Of a stretch of DNA of 61,075 nucleotides, positions 17,576 through 25,619 are shown piece by piece. The DNA lies in contig DAOMNQ010000012.1 in NCBI GenBank assembly GCA_035443945.1, forward strand, positions 1 to 61,075, written 5' to 3'. Position 1 is the first letter of the stretch; each line of letters opens with the position of its first letter. A program made the translations under genes and the position numbers. Source of the stretch: CAADGN01 sp035443945 (lineage in GTDB: Bacteria > Planctomycetota > Phycisphaerae > Phycisphaerales > UBA1924). The notes below the pieces were generated by a model. The model did no database searches, was not told where the DNA came from, and saw nothing but the letters and a program-made list of their open reading frames with translations.

Positions 17576-19401
17576 AGCGCGTCCTGGTGGTTGACGACCT
17601 GACGGTGATCCGCGAGCCGATCGCGGCCGCGCTGCGGCGCGAGGGGTTCGACGCGGTGTGCGCGGCGAACGGTCGCGAGGCGATCGGGCTGATGCGGACG
17701 CAGCCGCCGGACCTGATCCTGCTGGACCTTGGGATGCCGGAGATGGACGGGCTGGAGTTGCTGCGGCGGATGAAGACCGACGCGACGCTGCCATCGCCGC
17801 CGGTGGTGGTGCTGACGGCGGCCGGGGACAAGGACTCGGTGCTCAAGTCGCGGCAGTTGGGGGTTCGGCACTACCTGCTCAAGGCACAGTTCTCGCTGGC
17901 GGACATGGTGGCACGCGTGCGAGAACTGACGTCGGATCGGCGCGAGGAGGCGTCGGCGGGAGCCGGGGCTGCGGTCGTTGCGCAGCGTGATGGCGAGTCG
18001 GGCGTCGCGGGAAGGGTCGGTGGGGGGACGCCGGGAGCGGGCACGGTCGGCGTGGACTCCGGCTCGACGGCGTCGGTCGTGCCGACGCCCGCGGAGGCGG
18101 CGGCCGCGCTGCGGAACATCAAGCCTCGCGTCGTGCGTTCTGAACTGGTGGAGATGCTGGATCGCTGCGGGGAGTTGAAGGCGCTGCCGCCGAGCGTGGC
18201 GGAGGTGCTGAAGGTGGTGAACAGTTCGCAGGCGAACAGCGAGCAGGTTGCGGGGGTCATCAAGCGTGATCCGGCGATCGCGCTGAAGATCCTGCGGCTC
18301 GCGAACTCGAGCGCGTTCGCGAGCGGGACGCCTGCGGACACGGTCGAGAAGGCGGTGCTGCGGATCGGGGTTGGCGCGATCCGGCAGGCGGTGATGAGCA
18401 TCGGCGTTGTGGATCGCTTCAGCAGCGTGGCGGTGGAAGGGTTCATGGACCCGGTCCTGTTCTGGGAGCACTCGATCGCGGTGGGGCTGATCGCGGCGGC
18501 GGCGACGCGGGCGCGCGGCGAGGGGGAGCCGGACGCGGCGTTCACGATGGGGCTGCTGCACGACATGGGGCGCGTGGTGTACGCGGAACTGCTGCGGGAC
18601 AAGTACGCGGAGGTGCTCGCCAGCGCCGAGGAACTGGGCGCGGAGGTCGAGCGGGTCGAGTCGCGGATGCTGCTGATGAACCACGCGGAGGGGATGGACC
18701 GCATCCTGCGGGCGTGGCACTTCCCGCGCGACCTGGTGGACCCGATCGTGTTCCACCACCTCCCCGCGCCGGACATCCGGCGGAACTGCCCGAAACGGTA
18801 CGGGGAGGTGGCGACGCTCGCGCTCGCCGATCGTCTGGCGCACGCGTTCATGCTCGGATCGAGCGGGAACGACGCGCTCTACCCGACCGACGAGTTGTGT
18901 CGCGGGCTGGGGCTGGCGGACGAGGTGATCGCCGAGATCGAGAGGACGATCGAAGGCGAGACGGAGACGATCAAACTGGCGATGCTGGCGTCGCCGGGGC
19001 GGACGATGGAGTGGAAGCGTCGCGTGGATCACCACGCGAGGGCGCTTTGCTCGCCGGTGCGTCCGCTGTTTGTGAGCGCTTCGCCGGCGTGCGACGCGTA
19101 CCGGATCGCGCTGGACCGGCTGCGCGCCGCGGGCGATGAGCCTGCGAACGTGGGCGTGGTGCACTTCTCGTCGCCGGCGGATCGGCTCCCGGTTTCGCAG
19201 GCGTACGCGTCGGCGGAGGCGGACGCGGGGGTAGGCCGGCTTCCGCTGATCGTGCTCTCGCAGGAGGGCACGGTGGCGCCTGAGGAGTCGGTTGCCGAGG
19301 GCAGGCGCGTGCTGATGCTCCCGACCCCGACGCCGATGGCGAGGCTGACGGGCGCGCTGAACGCGGCGGTCGAGGCGTGCGGGGCGCGGGCGGCGGCCTG
19401 A
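17572..19401 (+). CDS. Receiver-HDOD signalling protein
   Basis: 609 residues, start in an ATGA overlap with the previous gene. N-terminal receiver about 1-125 (KRVLVVDDLTVIREPI; LILLDLGMPEMDG, Asp about 52; HYLLKAQ). After an Ala/Gly-rich linker, an HDOD domain about 190-400 (VAEVLKVVNSSQANSEQVAG, KRDPAIALKILRLANSSAF, then FTMGLLHDMGRVVY and MNHAEGMDRILRAWHFP). HDOD domains lack full HD metal sites and act in signalling rather than hydrolysis. The last ~190 residues are unassigned. Probable output protein of the cassette. Confidence 0.9.
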   Translation: MKRVLVVDDLTVIREPIAAALRREGFDAVCAANGREAIGLMRTQPPDLILLDLGMPEMDGLELLRRMKTDATLPSPPVVVLTAAGDKDSVLKSRQLGVRHYLLKAQFSLADMVARVRELTSDRREEASAGAGAAVVAQRDGESGVAGRVGGGTPGAGTVGVDSGSTASVVPTPAEAAAALRNIKPRVVRSELVEMLDRCGELKALPPSVAEVLKVVNSSQANSEQVAGVIKRDPAIALKILRLANSSAFASGTPADTVEKAVLRIGVGAIRQAVMSIGVVDRFSSVAVEGFMDPVLFWEHSIAVGLIAAAATRARGEGEPDAAFTMGLLHDMGRVVYAELLRDKYAEVLASAEELGAEVERVESRMLLMNHAEGMDRILRAWHFPRDLVDPIVFHHLPAPDIRRNCPKRYGEVATLALADRLAHAFMLGSSGNDALYPTDELCRGLGLADEVIAEIERTIEGETETIKLAMLASPGRTMEWKRRVDHHARALCSPVRPLFVSASPACDAYRIALDRLRAAGDEPANVGVVHFSSPADRLPVSQAYASAEADAGVGRLPLIVLSQEGTVAPEESVAEGRRVLMLPTPTPMARLTGALNAAVEACGARAAA

Positions 19402-19504
19402 TACGGATCGTGTGAAGCCTCGGTGCGTTGAGAGTGGGGGTATGGGCGAAGCCGCCACGGAGTGGCGGGGTACCCGAGGCGCAGGGACTTCACACAATCC
19501 GTAT
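19401..19504. repeat. About 104-bp inverted-repeat element between HDOD gene and nadB
   Basis: Left arm 19401-19417 and right arm 19488-19504 pair at 16 of 17 positions (ATACGGAT.GTGTGAAG). Further inside, GCCTCGG-containing segments on both sides extend the partial symmetry. It looks like a non-coding interspersed repeat or a small degenerate mobile unit. Confidence 0.75.
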
Positions 19505-19543
19505 GAGCCGGCGCAGGCCCGGGCGGCCCTAGACTCGCGTCGG

Positions 19544-21211
19544 ATGGAAGGCGTCTTCGACCAGCGGCGGTACCTGATCCCGTTCCGATCGACGCTCCTG
19601 CCGCAGATCTTCACCGACACGCTCGTGGTGGGAGCGGGCGTGGCGGGGCTGCGTGCGGCGGAGGCGGCGGCGCGCGGGGGCGAGGTCATTCTCCTCTCGA
19701 AGTCGGACCTTCGGCAGACGAACACGGCGTGGGCGCAGGGGGGGGTCGCGGCCGCGCTCGCGCCGGGCGACAGCGCGGAGTCGCACGTCGCGGACACGCT
19801 GACGGCGGGGGCGGGTCTGTGCGACGAGCCTGCGGTGCGGCTGCTGTGCGAGGAGGGGCCGGAGCGGCTGCGGGAGATTCTGTCGTGGGGCCTGCGGCTG
19901 GACCGCGACGCGGCGGGCCAACTCGACGCGGGGCGCGAGGGTGGGCACTCGGCAAGCCGCGTCTTTCACGCGGGGGGTGACGCGACGGGCGAGGAACTGT
20001 CGCGGTGCATGGCGGAGCGTGTGCGAGCGCTTCCGAACGTTCGGCTCTTCGAGCGGTGCTTTCTGCTCGACCTCGTGACGCCCTCGGACGAGCCGGGGTC
20101 GCCTGTGCTCGGGGCGATCACGCACCACTCTCGGCACGGGCTGCAGATGATCTGGGCGCGGACGACGATCCTGGCGTCGGGCGGCGCGGGGGTGCTGTTC
20201 CGGGAGACGACGAACCCGCCGTCGGCGACGGCGGACGGGCTTGCGGCGGCGTACCGGGCCGGTGCGCGGCTGGCGGACATGGCGTTCGTGCAGTTCCACC
20301 CAACTGTGCTGTATCTGCCCGGGGCGGCGCGGTCGCTGATCACGGAGGCGGTGCGCGGGGAAGGGGCGTACCTGCTGGACGCGGCGGGTCGTCGGTTCAT
20401 GCCGGAGGTGCACGAACTCGCGGAACTCGCGCCGCGCGACGTGGTTGCACGGTCGATCGTGCGGCAGATATCGCTCCAGGGCGGGCAGCACGTGTGGCTG
20501 GACTGCCGGCACCTGCACGGTTTCGCGGCGCGGTTCCCCGGCATCGCCGCGCTGCTGGCGCGGTTCGAGATCGATCCGGCGAAGGACCTGGTGCCGGTGC
20601 ATCCGGCTGCGCACTACACGATCGGCGGCGTGCGCACGGACCTGCGCTGCCGAACGAGCGTGCCGGGTCTGCTGGCGGTGGGCGAGGCGTCGTGCACGGG
20701 CATCCACGGCGCGAACCGGCTGGCGAGCAACTCGCTGCTGGAGGGGCTGGTCTTCGGGCGGATCGCGGGGGAGGAGGCGGCGTCGGCGGCGCGCGCGGGC
20801 GAGAACGGGCCGCGGCACGCGCGGATCGTAAGCGACATCCCGCCGTCGCGGCAGGGGGAACTGGACCTGGAGGACGTGCGGTCGAGCCTTCGCTCGGCGA
20901 TGTGGCGCAACGTGGGGATCGAGCGGAGCGGGGAGCGGCTGCGCGACGCGGTGGAGATGTTCGACTTCTGGGCACGCTACACGCTGGACAAGGTGTTCGA
21001 CGACCCGGAGGGGTGGGAGACGCAGAACATGCTGCTGGTCGGCGCGCTGGTGGCTCGCTCGGCGGAGTGGCGTGAGGAATCGCGCGGCTGCCACACGCGG
21101 ACGGATCGACGCGAGGCGAGCGAGGACTTCGGCGTGCACGATTGCTGGCGGCGCGGCGAGGGCGAGCCGGAGCGTGAGGCGGCGCTGGCGGGGGCGGGGG
21201 CGGCGCGATGA
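19544..21211 (+). CDS. nadB: L-aspartate oxidase
   Basis: Oxidises L-aspartate to iminoaspartate with FAD, the first step of de novo NAD synthesis. 555 residues from ATG at 19544 (MEGVFDQRRYLIPF); frames further upstream run through the inverted repeat. FAD-binding VVGAGVAGLRAAEAAARGG (about 27-45), then TNTAWAQGGVAAAL, GGDATGEELSR, the active-site region HPTVLYLPG, TEAVRGEGAYLLDAAGRRFM, and HYTIGGVRTD...GIHGANRLASNSLLEGLVFG. The succinate dehydrogenase flavoprotein is excluded by the lack of the covalent-FAD His motif and of a partner iron-sulfur gene. No nadA or nadC nearby. Confidence 0.95.
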   Translation: MEGVFDQRRYLIPFRSTLLPQIFTDTLVVGAGVAGLRAAEAAARGGEVILLSKSDLRQTNTAWAQGGVAAALAPGDSAESHVADTLTAGAGLCDEPAVRLLCEEGPERLREILSWGLRLDRDAAGQLDAGREGGHSASRVFHAGGDATGEELSRCMAERVRALPNVRLFERCFLLDLVTPSDEPGSPVLGAITHHSRHGLQMIWARTTILASGGAGVLFRETTNPPSATADGLAAAYRAGARLADMAFVQFHPTVLYLPGAARSLITEAVRGEGAYLLDAAGRRFMPEVHELAELAPRDVVARSIVRQISLQGGQHVWLDCRHLHGFAARFPGIAALLARFEIDPAKDLVPVHPAAHYTIGGVRTDLRCRTSVPGLLAVGEASCTGIHGANRLASNSLLEGLVFGRIAGEEAASAARAGENGPRHARIVSDIPPSRQGELDLEDVRSSLRSAMWRNVGIERSGERLRDAVEMFDFWARYTLDKVFDDPEGWETQNMLLVGALVARSAEWREESRGCHTRTDRREASEDFGVHDCWRRGEGEPEREAALAGAGAAR

Positions 21212-21852
21212 GCGTGTGGTCGAAGGCGGTCGGCGTTGCGGCAATGGTGTGCGCGGTCGCGCCGGTCGCGTGCGTCGAGCAGCGCGTGACGTACAACCGG
21301 CCGATGTTCGCGGGGTTGCCGGGGGTGCAGTCGAACCAGCCGATCGTGGGAGCGGGGCCGAAGGGGTACCGCGACCCGACGCACGTCGAGGGCGGGTCGA
21401 TCGTGGTCGAGCACGACGACGGCTCGAAGACGCTGGTCGCGCGTTCGGCGGCGCACCTGGTCGCGCACATCCAGAGGACGCTGGTCGAGGACGAGGAGGA
21501 GTTGTTCCTCTCGCAGGTGCTCAGCGAGATGACGGTGCGGGAGTGCCGCGAGAACGGGGTCGAGCCGGCGGAGGCGTTCCGGTACCTGCGCCGGCACCGG
21601 GACGAGGTGCTGAAGGTGCTGTCGCGGATGCATGCCGGGGAGCGTTCGCCGTACGTAGTAGTGCAGAAGATCGACGACCGCATGTACCGAGTGCTGCTGA
21701 CGGGGCTGGCGGCGCGGGGGCTGCGCTGGCGTGGGTTCGACATGGTGCTCGAAGGGGGGGGGTGGGACACGGAACGGCTCGACGAGGAGGGGAAGCCGGT
21801 ATTTCGGAAGAGCAACTGGCGGCTGCGGTGGTTCGTGCCGGCGGAGTCGTGA
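21208..21852 (+). CDS. Hypothetical exported protein
   Basis: 214 residues, start in an ATGA overlap with nadB. An N-terminal hydrophobic segment with Cys (VAAMVCAVAPVACVEQR) could be a signal or lipoprotein peptide. The rest is charged, with HVEGGSIVVEHDDGSKTLVA, a helical central part (FLSQVLSEMTVRECRENG) and an aromatic end (SNWRLRWFVPAES). I do not recognise the family. Coupled to nadB by position; a functional link is not evident. Confidence 0.75.
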   Translation: MSVWSKAVGVAAMVCAVAPVACVEQRVTYNRPMFAGLPGVQSNQPIVGAGPKGYRDPTHVEGGSIVVEHDDGSKTLVARSAAHLVAHIQRTLVEDEEELFLSQVLSEMTVRECRENGVEPAEAFRYLRRHRDEVLKVLSRMHAGERSPYVVVQKIDDRMYRVLLTGLAARGLRWRGFDMVLEGGGWDTERLDEEGKPVFRKSNWRLRWFVPAES

Positions 21853-21873
21853 GCGAAGGGCCCAACGGGAAGG

Positions 21874-21913
21874 AACGCGGAGAGCGCGGAGAGGAGCGCG
21901 GAGGAAGCGGAGG
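21874..21913. repeat. Purine-rich word repeat (GCGGAGA words)
   Basis: AACGCGGAGAGCGCGGAGAG and GAGCGCGGAGGAAGCGGAGG follow each other in the 235-bp gap between two convergent genes. Low-complexity and non-coding. Confidence 0.6.
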
Positions 21914-22087
21914 GATGACCGGGAGAAGCAAAGAGCCGGATGGAGAAGAGACCGAGAGAAGGATGGCGGGTTGCCGCCCTTTGATCCTGTGATTCGGACT
22001 TTCGGCGACTCCGACTTCTCGCCCTTCGCGTTCACCCCCCCTCCAGAGCGTGCGCCGAGCGTCCCTTCTTCCCGCGGTTTCCGGTCG

Positions 22088-22582
22088 TCAGCGCTCGAAG
22101 AGGGGCTGCTGGTCGGGGGAGGTTCGCGGGCGTGCGGCGAGGTCGTCGAGTTCGGCCTTGAGTTCCTGGATGGTCTCGATGCGGAGGTGCTCAGAGGCGA
22201 AGCGGATGTAGGCGACGGGGTCGATCTCGCGGAGGCGTGCCATGACGCGCTCGCCGATGACGCTGCTGGCGACCTCGCGGTCGAAGTCGCGGGTGAGTTC
22301 CTCCTCGACCTCCTCGACGATGCGGCGTTTGACGGCCTCGGGGACGGGGCGCTTGCCGCAGGCGGAGACGATACCGGCGAGGACGCGCTCGGGATCGAAG
22401 GGGACGCGCGTGCCGTCGCGTTTGACGACGGTGAGTCGGTTAGTCTGCTCGGCGCGTTCGTAGGTGGTGAATCGGCGGCCGCACTTGAGGCACTGCCGGC
22501 GTCGTCGGATGACGCGGCCGCCCTCGCTTGCCCGCGAGTCGATGACCTTGTCGTCGGTGGCGTTGCAGTAGGGGCAGATCAT
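22088..22582 (-). CDS. nrdR: Transcriptional repressor NrdR
   Basis: 164 residues from ATG at 22582. N-terminal zinc ribbon MICPYCNATDDKVIDSR...RRRRQCLKCGRRFTTYER (two CxxC pairs), then an ATP-cone domain (VVKRDGTRVPFDPERVLAGI; VEEVEEELTRDFDREVASS). NrdR senses ATP/dATP and represses ribonucleotide reductase genes. The C-terminus is ~15 residues longer than the core. No nrd gene is in the window. It is divergent from thrS; the shared 327-bp region holds both promoters. Confidence 0.96.
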   Translation of the reverse strand: MICPYCNATDDKVIDSRASEGGRVIRRRRQCLKCGRRFTTYERAEQTNRLTVVKRDGTRVPFDPERVLAGIVSACGKRPVPEAVKRRIVEEVEEELTRDFDREVASSVIGERVMARLREIDPVAYIRFASEHLRIETIQELKAELDDLAARPRTSPDQQPLFER

Positions 22583-22713
22583 TGGCCGTCCGCGAGGTGT
22601 GGTGCCGGGTGGCCGGCGAGGCCCATACATCTTGACGGCTGGCGGGCGGGGCGTCAAAGGCACGGGCATCGGCATCCTGCCGGGCCGCTCACGTCGCCCG
22701 GCCCGATCGGCCG

Positions 22714-22719
22714 TATAGT
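22714..22719 (+). promoter_or_regulatory. Candidate -10 box (TATAGT) for the thrS leader transcript
   Basis: TATAGT is the best -10 match in the nrdR-thrS interval. The -35 is weak (ACGTCG about 17 bases upstream). If used, transcription would start near 22726, almost at the leader GTG, so the leader peptide would be nearly leaderless. An upstream TTGACG at 22632 lacks a good -10, so the promoter is not certain. Confidence 0.4.
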
Positions 22720-22727
22720 GGGGTGCT

Positions 22728-22790
22728 GTGAAGGCCCGCCCTGCCACTACGACCACGACGACGACGACCGCCGGCCCGGGCGGGGTGTAG
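22728..22790 (+). CDS. Threonine-rich leader peptide upstream of thrS (attenuator peptide)
   Basis: A 20-codon frame from GTG 22728 to TAG 22790. It encodes (M)KARPA, then eight Thr in a row (ACT ACG ACC ACG ACG ACG ACG ACC, 22746-22769), then AGPGGV and stop. An intrinsic terminator lies 32 bases after the stop, and the threonyl-tRNA synthetase gene starts 120 bases after it. A run of codons for the cognate amino acid in a short frame ahead of a terminator is the hallmark of ribosome-mediated transcription attenuation. GACGAC strings are common in this GC-rich sequence, so chance is not excluded, but frame, length, stop and terminator all fit. Confidence 0.7.
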   Translation: MKARPATTTTTTTTAGPGGV

Positions 22791-22825
22791 TGGCGGTTCG
22801 CCAGTTGGACCGACCGAACCCGCCC
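22778..22825 (+). promoter_or_regulatory. Candidate antiterminator pairing in thrS leader
   Basis: GGGCGGG (22778-22784, in the last Gly codons of the leader peptide) is exactly complementary to CCCGCCC (22819-22825). The latter shares three bases with the 5' arm of the terminator at 22823. A ribosome stalled early in the Thr run would leave 22778-22784 free to pair and block the terminator; a ribosome reaching the stop codon would cover it. Confidence 0.45.
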
Positions 22826-22853
22826 CGGCCCGCGAGCCGGGGTCTTTACTTTT
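22823..22853 (+). terminator. Attenuator-type intrinsic terminator before thrS
   Basis: Perfect 7-bp stem CCCCGGC / GCCGGGG (22823-22829, 22836-22842) followed by TCTTTACTTTT. It lies inside the thrS leader, 57 bases before the thrS ATG, so it would stop thrS transcription unless prevented. Confidence 0.75.
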
Positions 22854-22909
22854 GGGCGGCGGCGTAGGCTGTCGGCCTTGGGATGGATGACTGAAGACGG
22901 AGAGGAACG

Positions 22910-25183
22910 ATGAGCCAGGTCGCTTCGAGGGTGGTCCGCGTGACGCTGCCGGACGGGTCGGTGAAGGAGTTCGCCGGGGCGGTGACGGCGCGGCAGGTGG
23001 CGGAGTCGATCGGGCCGCGGCTGGCTCTGGCGGCGGTGGGGGCGAAGATCGACGGGGAGTTGTCCGACCTGTCGGCGGTGATCGACCGGGACTGCCGCGT
23101 GGCGATCGTGACGGAGAAGACGCGCGACGGCAGGCCGGACCCGGATGCGCTGTACCTGCTGCGTCACTCGGCGGCGCACGTGATGGCGGAAGCAATCCAG
23201 CGGATCGTGCCGGGGGCGCAACTGGTCTACGGCCCGCCGCTGGAGACGGGGTTCTACTACGACATCCGCTTCCCGGAGGACCGGCCGCTGAAGGAGGGGG
23301 ACTTCGAGGCGGTCGAGGCGGAGATGGCGAGGATCGTGAAGGAGGATCGGCCGTTCACGAGGTACGAACTGCCAATCAAACTGGGGTTCGAGAAACTTAT
23401 GGCCGAAGGCAGCAAGTACAAGCGGGACAACGCGAATCGTGCAGTGCAGACCGGCGCCACTTCGCTCTCGTGGTACGTGACCGGACGCCTGCGAACGATT
23501 CGAGAACCCGGACAGGAAGGGCAAGTAGTGCTTGAAGTTCCGAGAGGTGGAGCGGAGGCATGGGTATTCCGCAAGCCGGAACACGCATCGGACTCGCACA
23601 TTCGCTTCGATGAGTCCGATCAACCTGGCCGCACCGTCGCACGGAATCTTGACACTGGAGTCACGGCTGCACCAAGGAGCCACTGGGAGGATCTCTGCCG
23701 CGGACCGCACCTGCCGAGCACGGGGCGGATCGGGGCGTTCAAGGTGATGTCGCTGGCGTCTTCGTACTGGCACGGCGACGAGAACTCGGACCGGCTGACG
23801 CGGGTGTACGGCACGGCGTTCTTCTCGAAGAAGGACCTCGACGAGTACCTGACGCGGCTGGAGGAGGCGAAGAAGCGCGACCACCGCGTGATCGGGAAGC
23901 AGTTGCGCCTGTTCCACATCGACGAGATGGTGGGGCAGGGGCTGGTGCTGTGGACGCCGCGGGGGTCGATCGTGCGCAAGGAGTTGCAGTCGTTCATCGG
24001 GGAGGAGTTGCGCAAGCAGGGGTACTTCGAGGTCTTCTCGCCGCACGTGGGGAAACTGGACCTGTACCGGACGAGCGGGCACTTCCCGTACTACGCGGAG
24101 AGCCAGTTCCCTCCGATCGTGGAGCGTGAGTCGCTGGCCGCGCTCGCGGCGGAGGGGTGCTCGTGCGCCGAGTACGCGAACCGGCTGTCGAAGGGCGAGA
24201 TCGACGGGTACCTGCTCAAGCCGATGAACTGCCCGCACCACGTGAAGATTTTCGCGAGCGAGCCGCACTCGTACCGCGACATGCCGGTGCGGCTGGCGGA
24301 GTTCGGGACGGTGTACCGGTGGGAGCAGTCGGGGGAGTTGAGCGGGATGCTGCGGGTGCGATGCTTCACGCAGGACGATGCGCACCTGTTCTGCACGCCG
24401 GAGCAGGTGGGGCAGGAGGTGCTGGGGTGCCTGGAACTGGTGAAGGTGATCTTCGCGACGCTGGGGATGAAGGAGTACCGGGTGCGTGTGGGGCTGCGCG
24501 ATCCGGACTCGGCGAAGTACGTGGGCAAGCCGGAGAACTGGGACCGGGCGGAGGCGTCGTGTCGCGAGGCGGCGCGGACGCTGGGGGTGCCATTCACGGA
24601 GGAGCCGGGCGAGGCGGCGTTCTACGGGCCGAAGATCGACTTCGTGGTGAAGGATGTGATCGGGCGTGAGTGGCAGTTGGGGACGGTGCAGGTGGACTAC
24701 AACCTGCCGGAGCGTTTCGACCTGTCGTACATCGGTGCGGACAACAAGCCGCACCGGCCGGTGATGATCCACCGCGCGCCGTTCGGGAGCATGGAGCGGT
24801 TCGTGGGGTTCCTGATCGAACACTTCGCGGGGGCGTTCCCGGCGTGGCTCTCGCCGGAGCAGGTGCGGGTGCTGCCGGTGAGCGAGAAGACGGAGGCGTA
24901 TGCCAAGCGGGTGCTGGCGGCGTTGGTGGAGGCGCGGGTGCGGGCGACGGCGGACATGGCGAACGAGCGTTTGCAGGCGAAGATCCGGCACGCGGCGGAG
25001 GAGAAGGTGCCGTACCTGCTGGTGGTCGGGCCTCGGGACGAGGAGGCTGGGACGGTGTCGGTGCGTGCGCGCGGTGTGCAGCAGGACCTCGGGGCGATGG
25101 GGCTGGGGGAGTTTGTCGAGGGAGTTCGTGACGAGAGCGAGTCGCGTGGGCTGCGGTCGGTTGTCGATAGGATGCGGCGATGA
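22910..25183 (+). CDS. thrS: Threonyl-tRNA synthetase with unusual insertion in the editing domain
   Basis: Charges tRNA-Thr. 757 residues, about 100 longer than usual. TGS domain 6-65 (VRVTLPDGSVKEFAG), editing domain with HSAAH and DLCRGPH (Cys about 263, His about 267), class II core with motif 2 around TVYRWEQSGELSGMLRVRCF and the zinc ligand region LLKPMNCPHH, motif 3 GADNKPHRPVMIHRAPFGS, and a C-terminal anticodon-binding domain (VRVLPVSEKTEAYAKRVLAA). Residues about 193-258 form an insertion between SLSWYVTG and WEDLCRGPH. That DNA (23486-23683) has lower GC and different codon use from the rest. Start at 22910 follows AGAGGAA. Confidence 0.96.
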   Translation: MSQVASRVVRVTLPDGSVKEFAGAVTARQVAESIGPRLALAAVGAKIDGELSDLSAVIDRDCRVAIVTEKTRDGRPDPDALYLLRHSAAHVMAEAIQRIVPGAQLVYGPPLETGFYYDIRFPEDRPLKEGDFEAVEAEMARIVKEDRPFTRYELPIKLGFEKLMAEGSKYKRDNANRAVQTGATSLSWYVTGRLRTIREPGQEGQVVLEVPRGGAEAWVFRKPEHASDSHIRFDESDQPGRTVARNLDTGVTAAPRSHWEDLCRGPHLPSTGRIGAFKVMSLASSYWHGDENSDRLTRVYGTAFFSKKDLDEYLTRLEEAKKRDHRVIGKQLRLFHIDEMVGQGLVLWTPRGSIVRKELQSFIGEELRKQGYFEVFSPHVGKLDLYRTSGHFPYYAESQFPPIVERESLAALAAEGCSCAEYANRLSKGEIDGYLLKPMNCPHHVKIFASEPHSYRDMPVRLAEFGTVYRWEQSGELSGMLRVRCFTQDDAHLFCTPEQVGQEVLGCLELVKVIFATLGMKEYRVRVGLRDPDSAKYVGKPENWDRAEASCREAARTLGVPFTEEPGEAAFYGPKIDFVVKDVIGREWQLGTVQVDYNLPERFDLSYIGADNKPHRPVMIHRAPFGSMERFVGFLIEHFAGAFPAWLSPEQVRVLPVSEKTEAYAKRVLAALVEARVRATADMANERLQAKIRHAAEEKVPYLLVVGPRDEEAGTVSVRARGVQQDLGAMGLGEFVEGVRDESESRGLRSVVDRMRR
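23486..23683 (+). other. Atypical-composition in-frame segment inside thrS
   Basis: About 66 codons with visibly lower GC and mixed third positions (ATT, GAA, CAA, AGT, CTT), while both flanks use almost only G/C third positions. It separates the conserved SLSWYVTG and WEDLCRGPH parts of the editing domain, which I recall as close together in related enzymes. Confidence 0.6.
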
Positions 25184-25184
25184 G

Positions 25185-25619
25185 GTGGCGGTTCGCAGGG
25201 AAGACCGAGCAACGGAAGGCGGCGATCAAGCGCCGGCGGACGCGAAGCGGCTGGCGGCGCAGGGACCGGAGCACTCGCGGGGGGCGATGTATCTTGGCGG
25301 ATACGCCATTGAGTGCAAGGTCAAGGCGATTGCGATGGAGCGCCACGGTTGCGACGACCTCGATGCGCTTCGGAAGAGGCTCGGGCTGTCATCGCAGCAG
25401 GTCTATGGTCACAGGCTTGAGGCATTGATTCAGAGGCTCCTCCCCGGTGGGGTATTCGAACGGCTCACAACGGGTGTGGCCGCGGACGCGTTTCGAGGGC
25501 AAGTCAACCGTTGGACAACGGAGTGGCGTTACGACTCGTCGAACGCCCCGGCAGGGCAGGCGGATCGGTTCCTGGCAGCGGTCGATGTGGTCTGGAACTG
25601 GTTGGAGAACAACATATGA
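25185..25619 (+). CDS. HEPN-domain-like protein
   Basis: 144 residues from GTG at 25185, directly after the thrS stop. The pattern SRGAMYLGGYAIECKVKAIA (about 35-54) and the end WTTEWRYDSSNAPAGQADRF, LAAVDVVWNWLENN match the all-helical HEPN fold ('A.YL.GYA.E...KA' and 'W..E.RY....A..FL.A...V..WL'). I do not see a clear RxxxxH nuclease motif, so RNase activity is uncertain. Codon use is less GC-biased than neighbours, a sign of acquisition. The next gene starts in an ATGA overlap. HEPN proteins are often toxins of toxin-antitoxin pairs. Confidence 0.7.
   Translation: MAVRREDRATEGGDQAPADAKRLAAQGPEHSRGAMYLGGYAIECKVKAIAMERHGCDDLDALRKRLGLSSQQVYGHRLEALIQRLLPGGVFERLTTGVAADAFRGQVNRWTTEWRYDSSNAPAGQADRFLAAVDVVWNWLENNI

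Noticed and set aside
22583..22727. T-box riboswitch before thrS
   Set aside because: No T-box sequence (TGGNACCGCG-like) or specifier-loop layout; the leader-peptide model fits better.
25180..25428. An 82-residue frame starting at the thrS stop
   Set aside because: Arg-rich shadow; the HEPN-like frame over the same bases has clear domain character.
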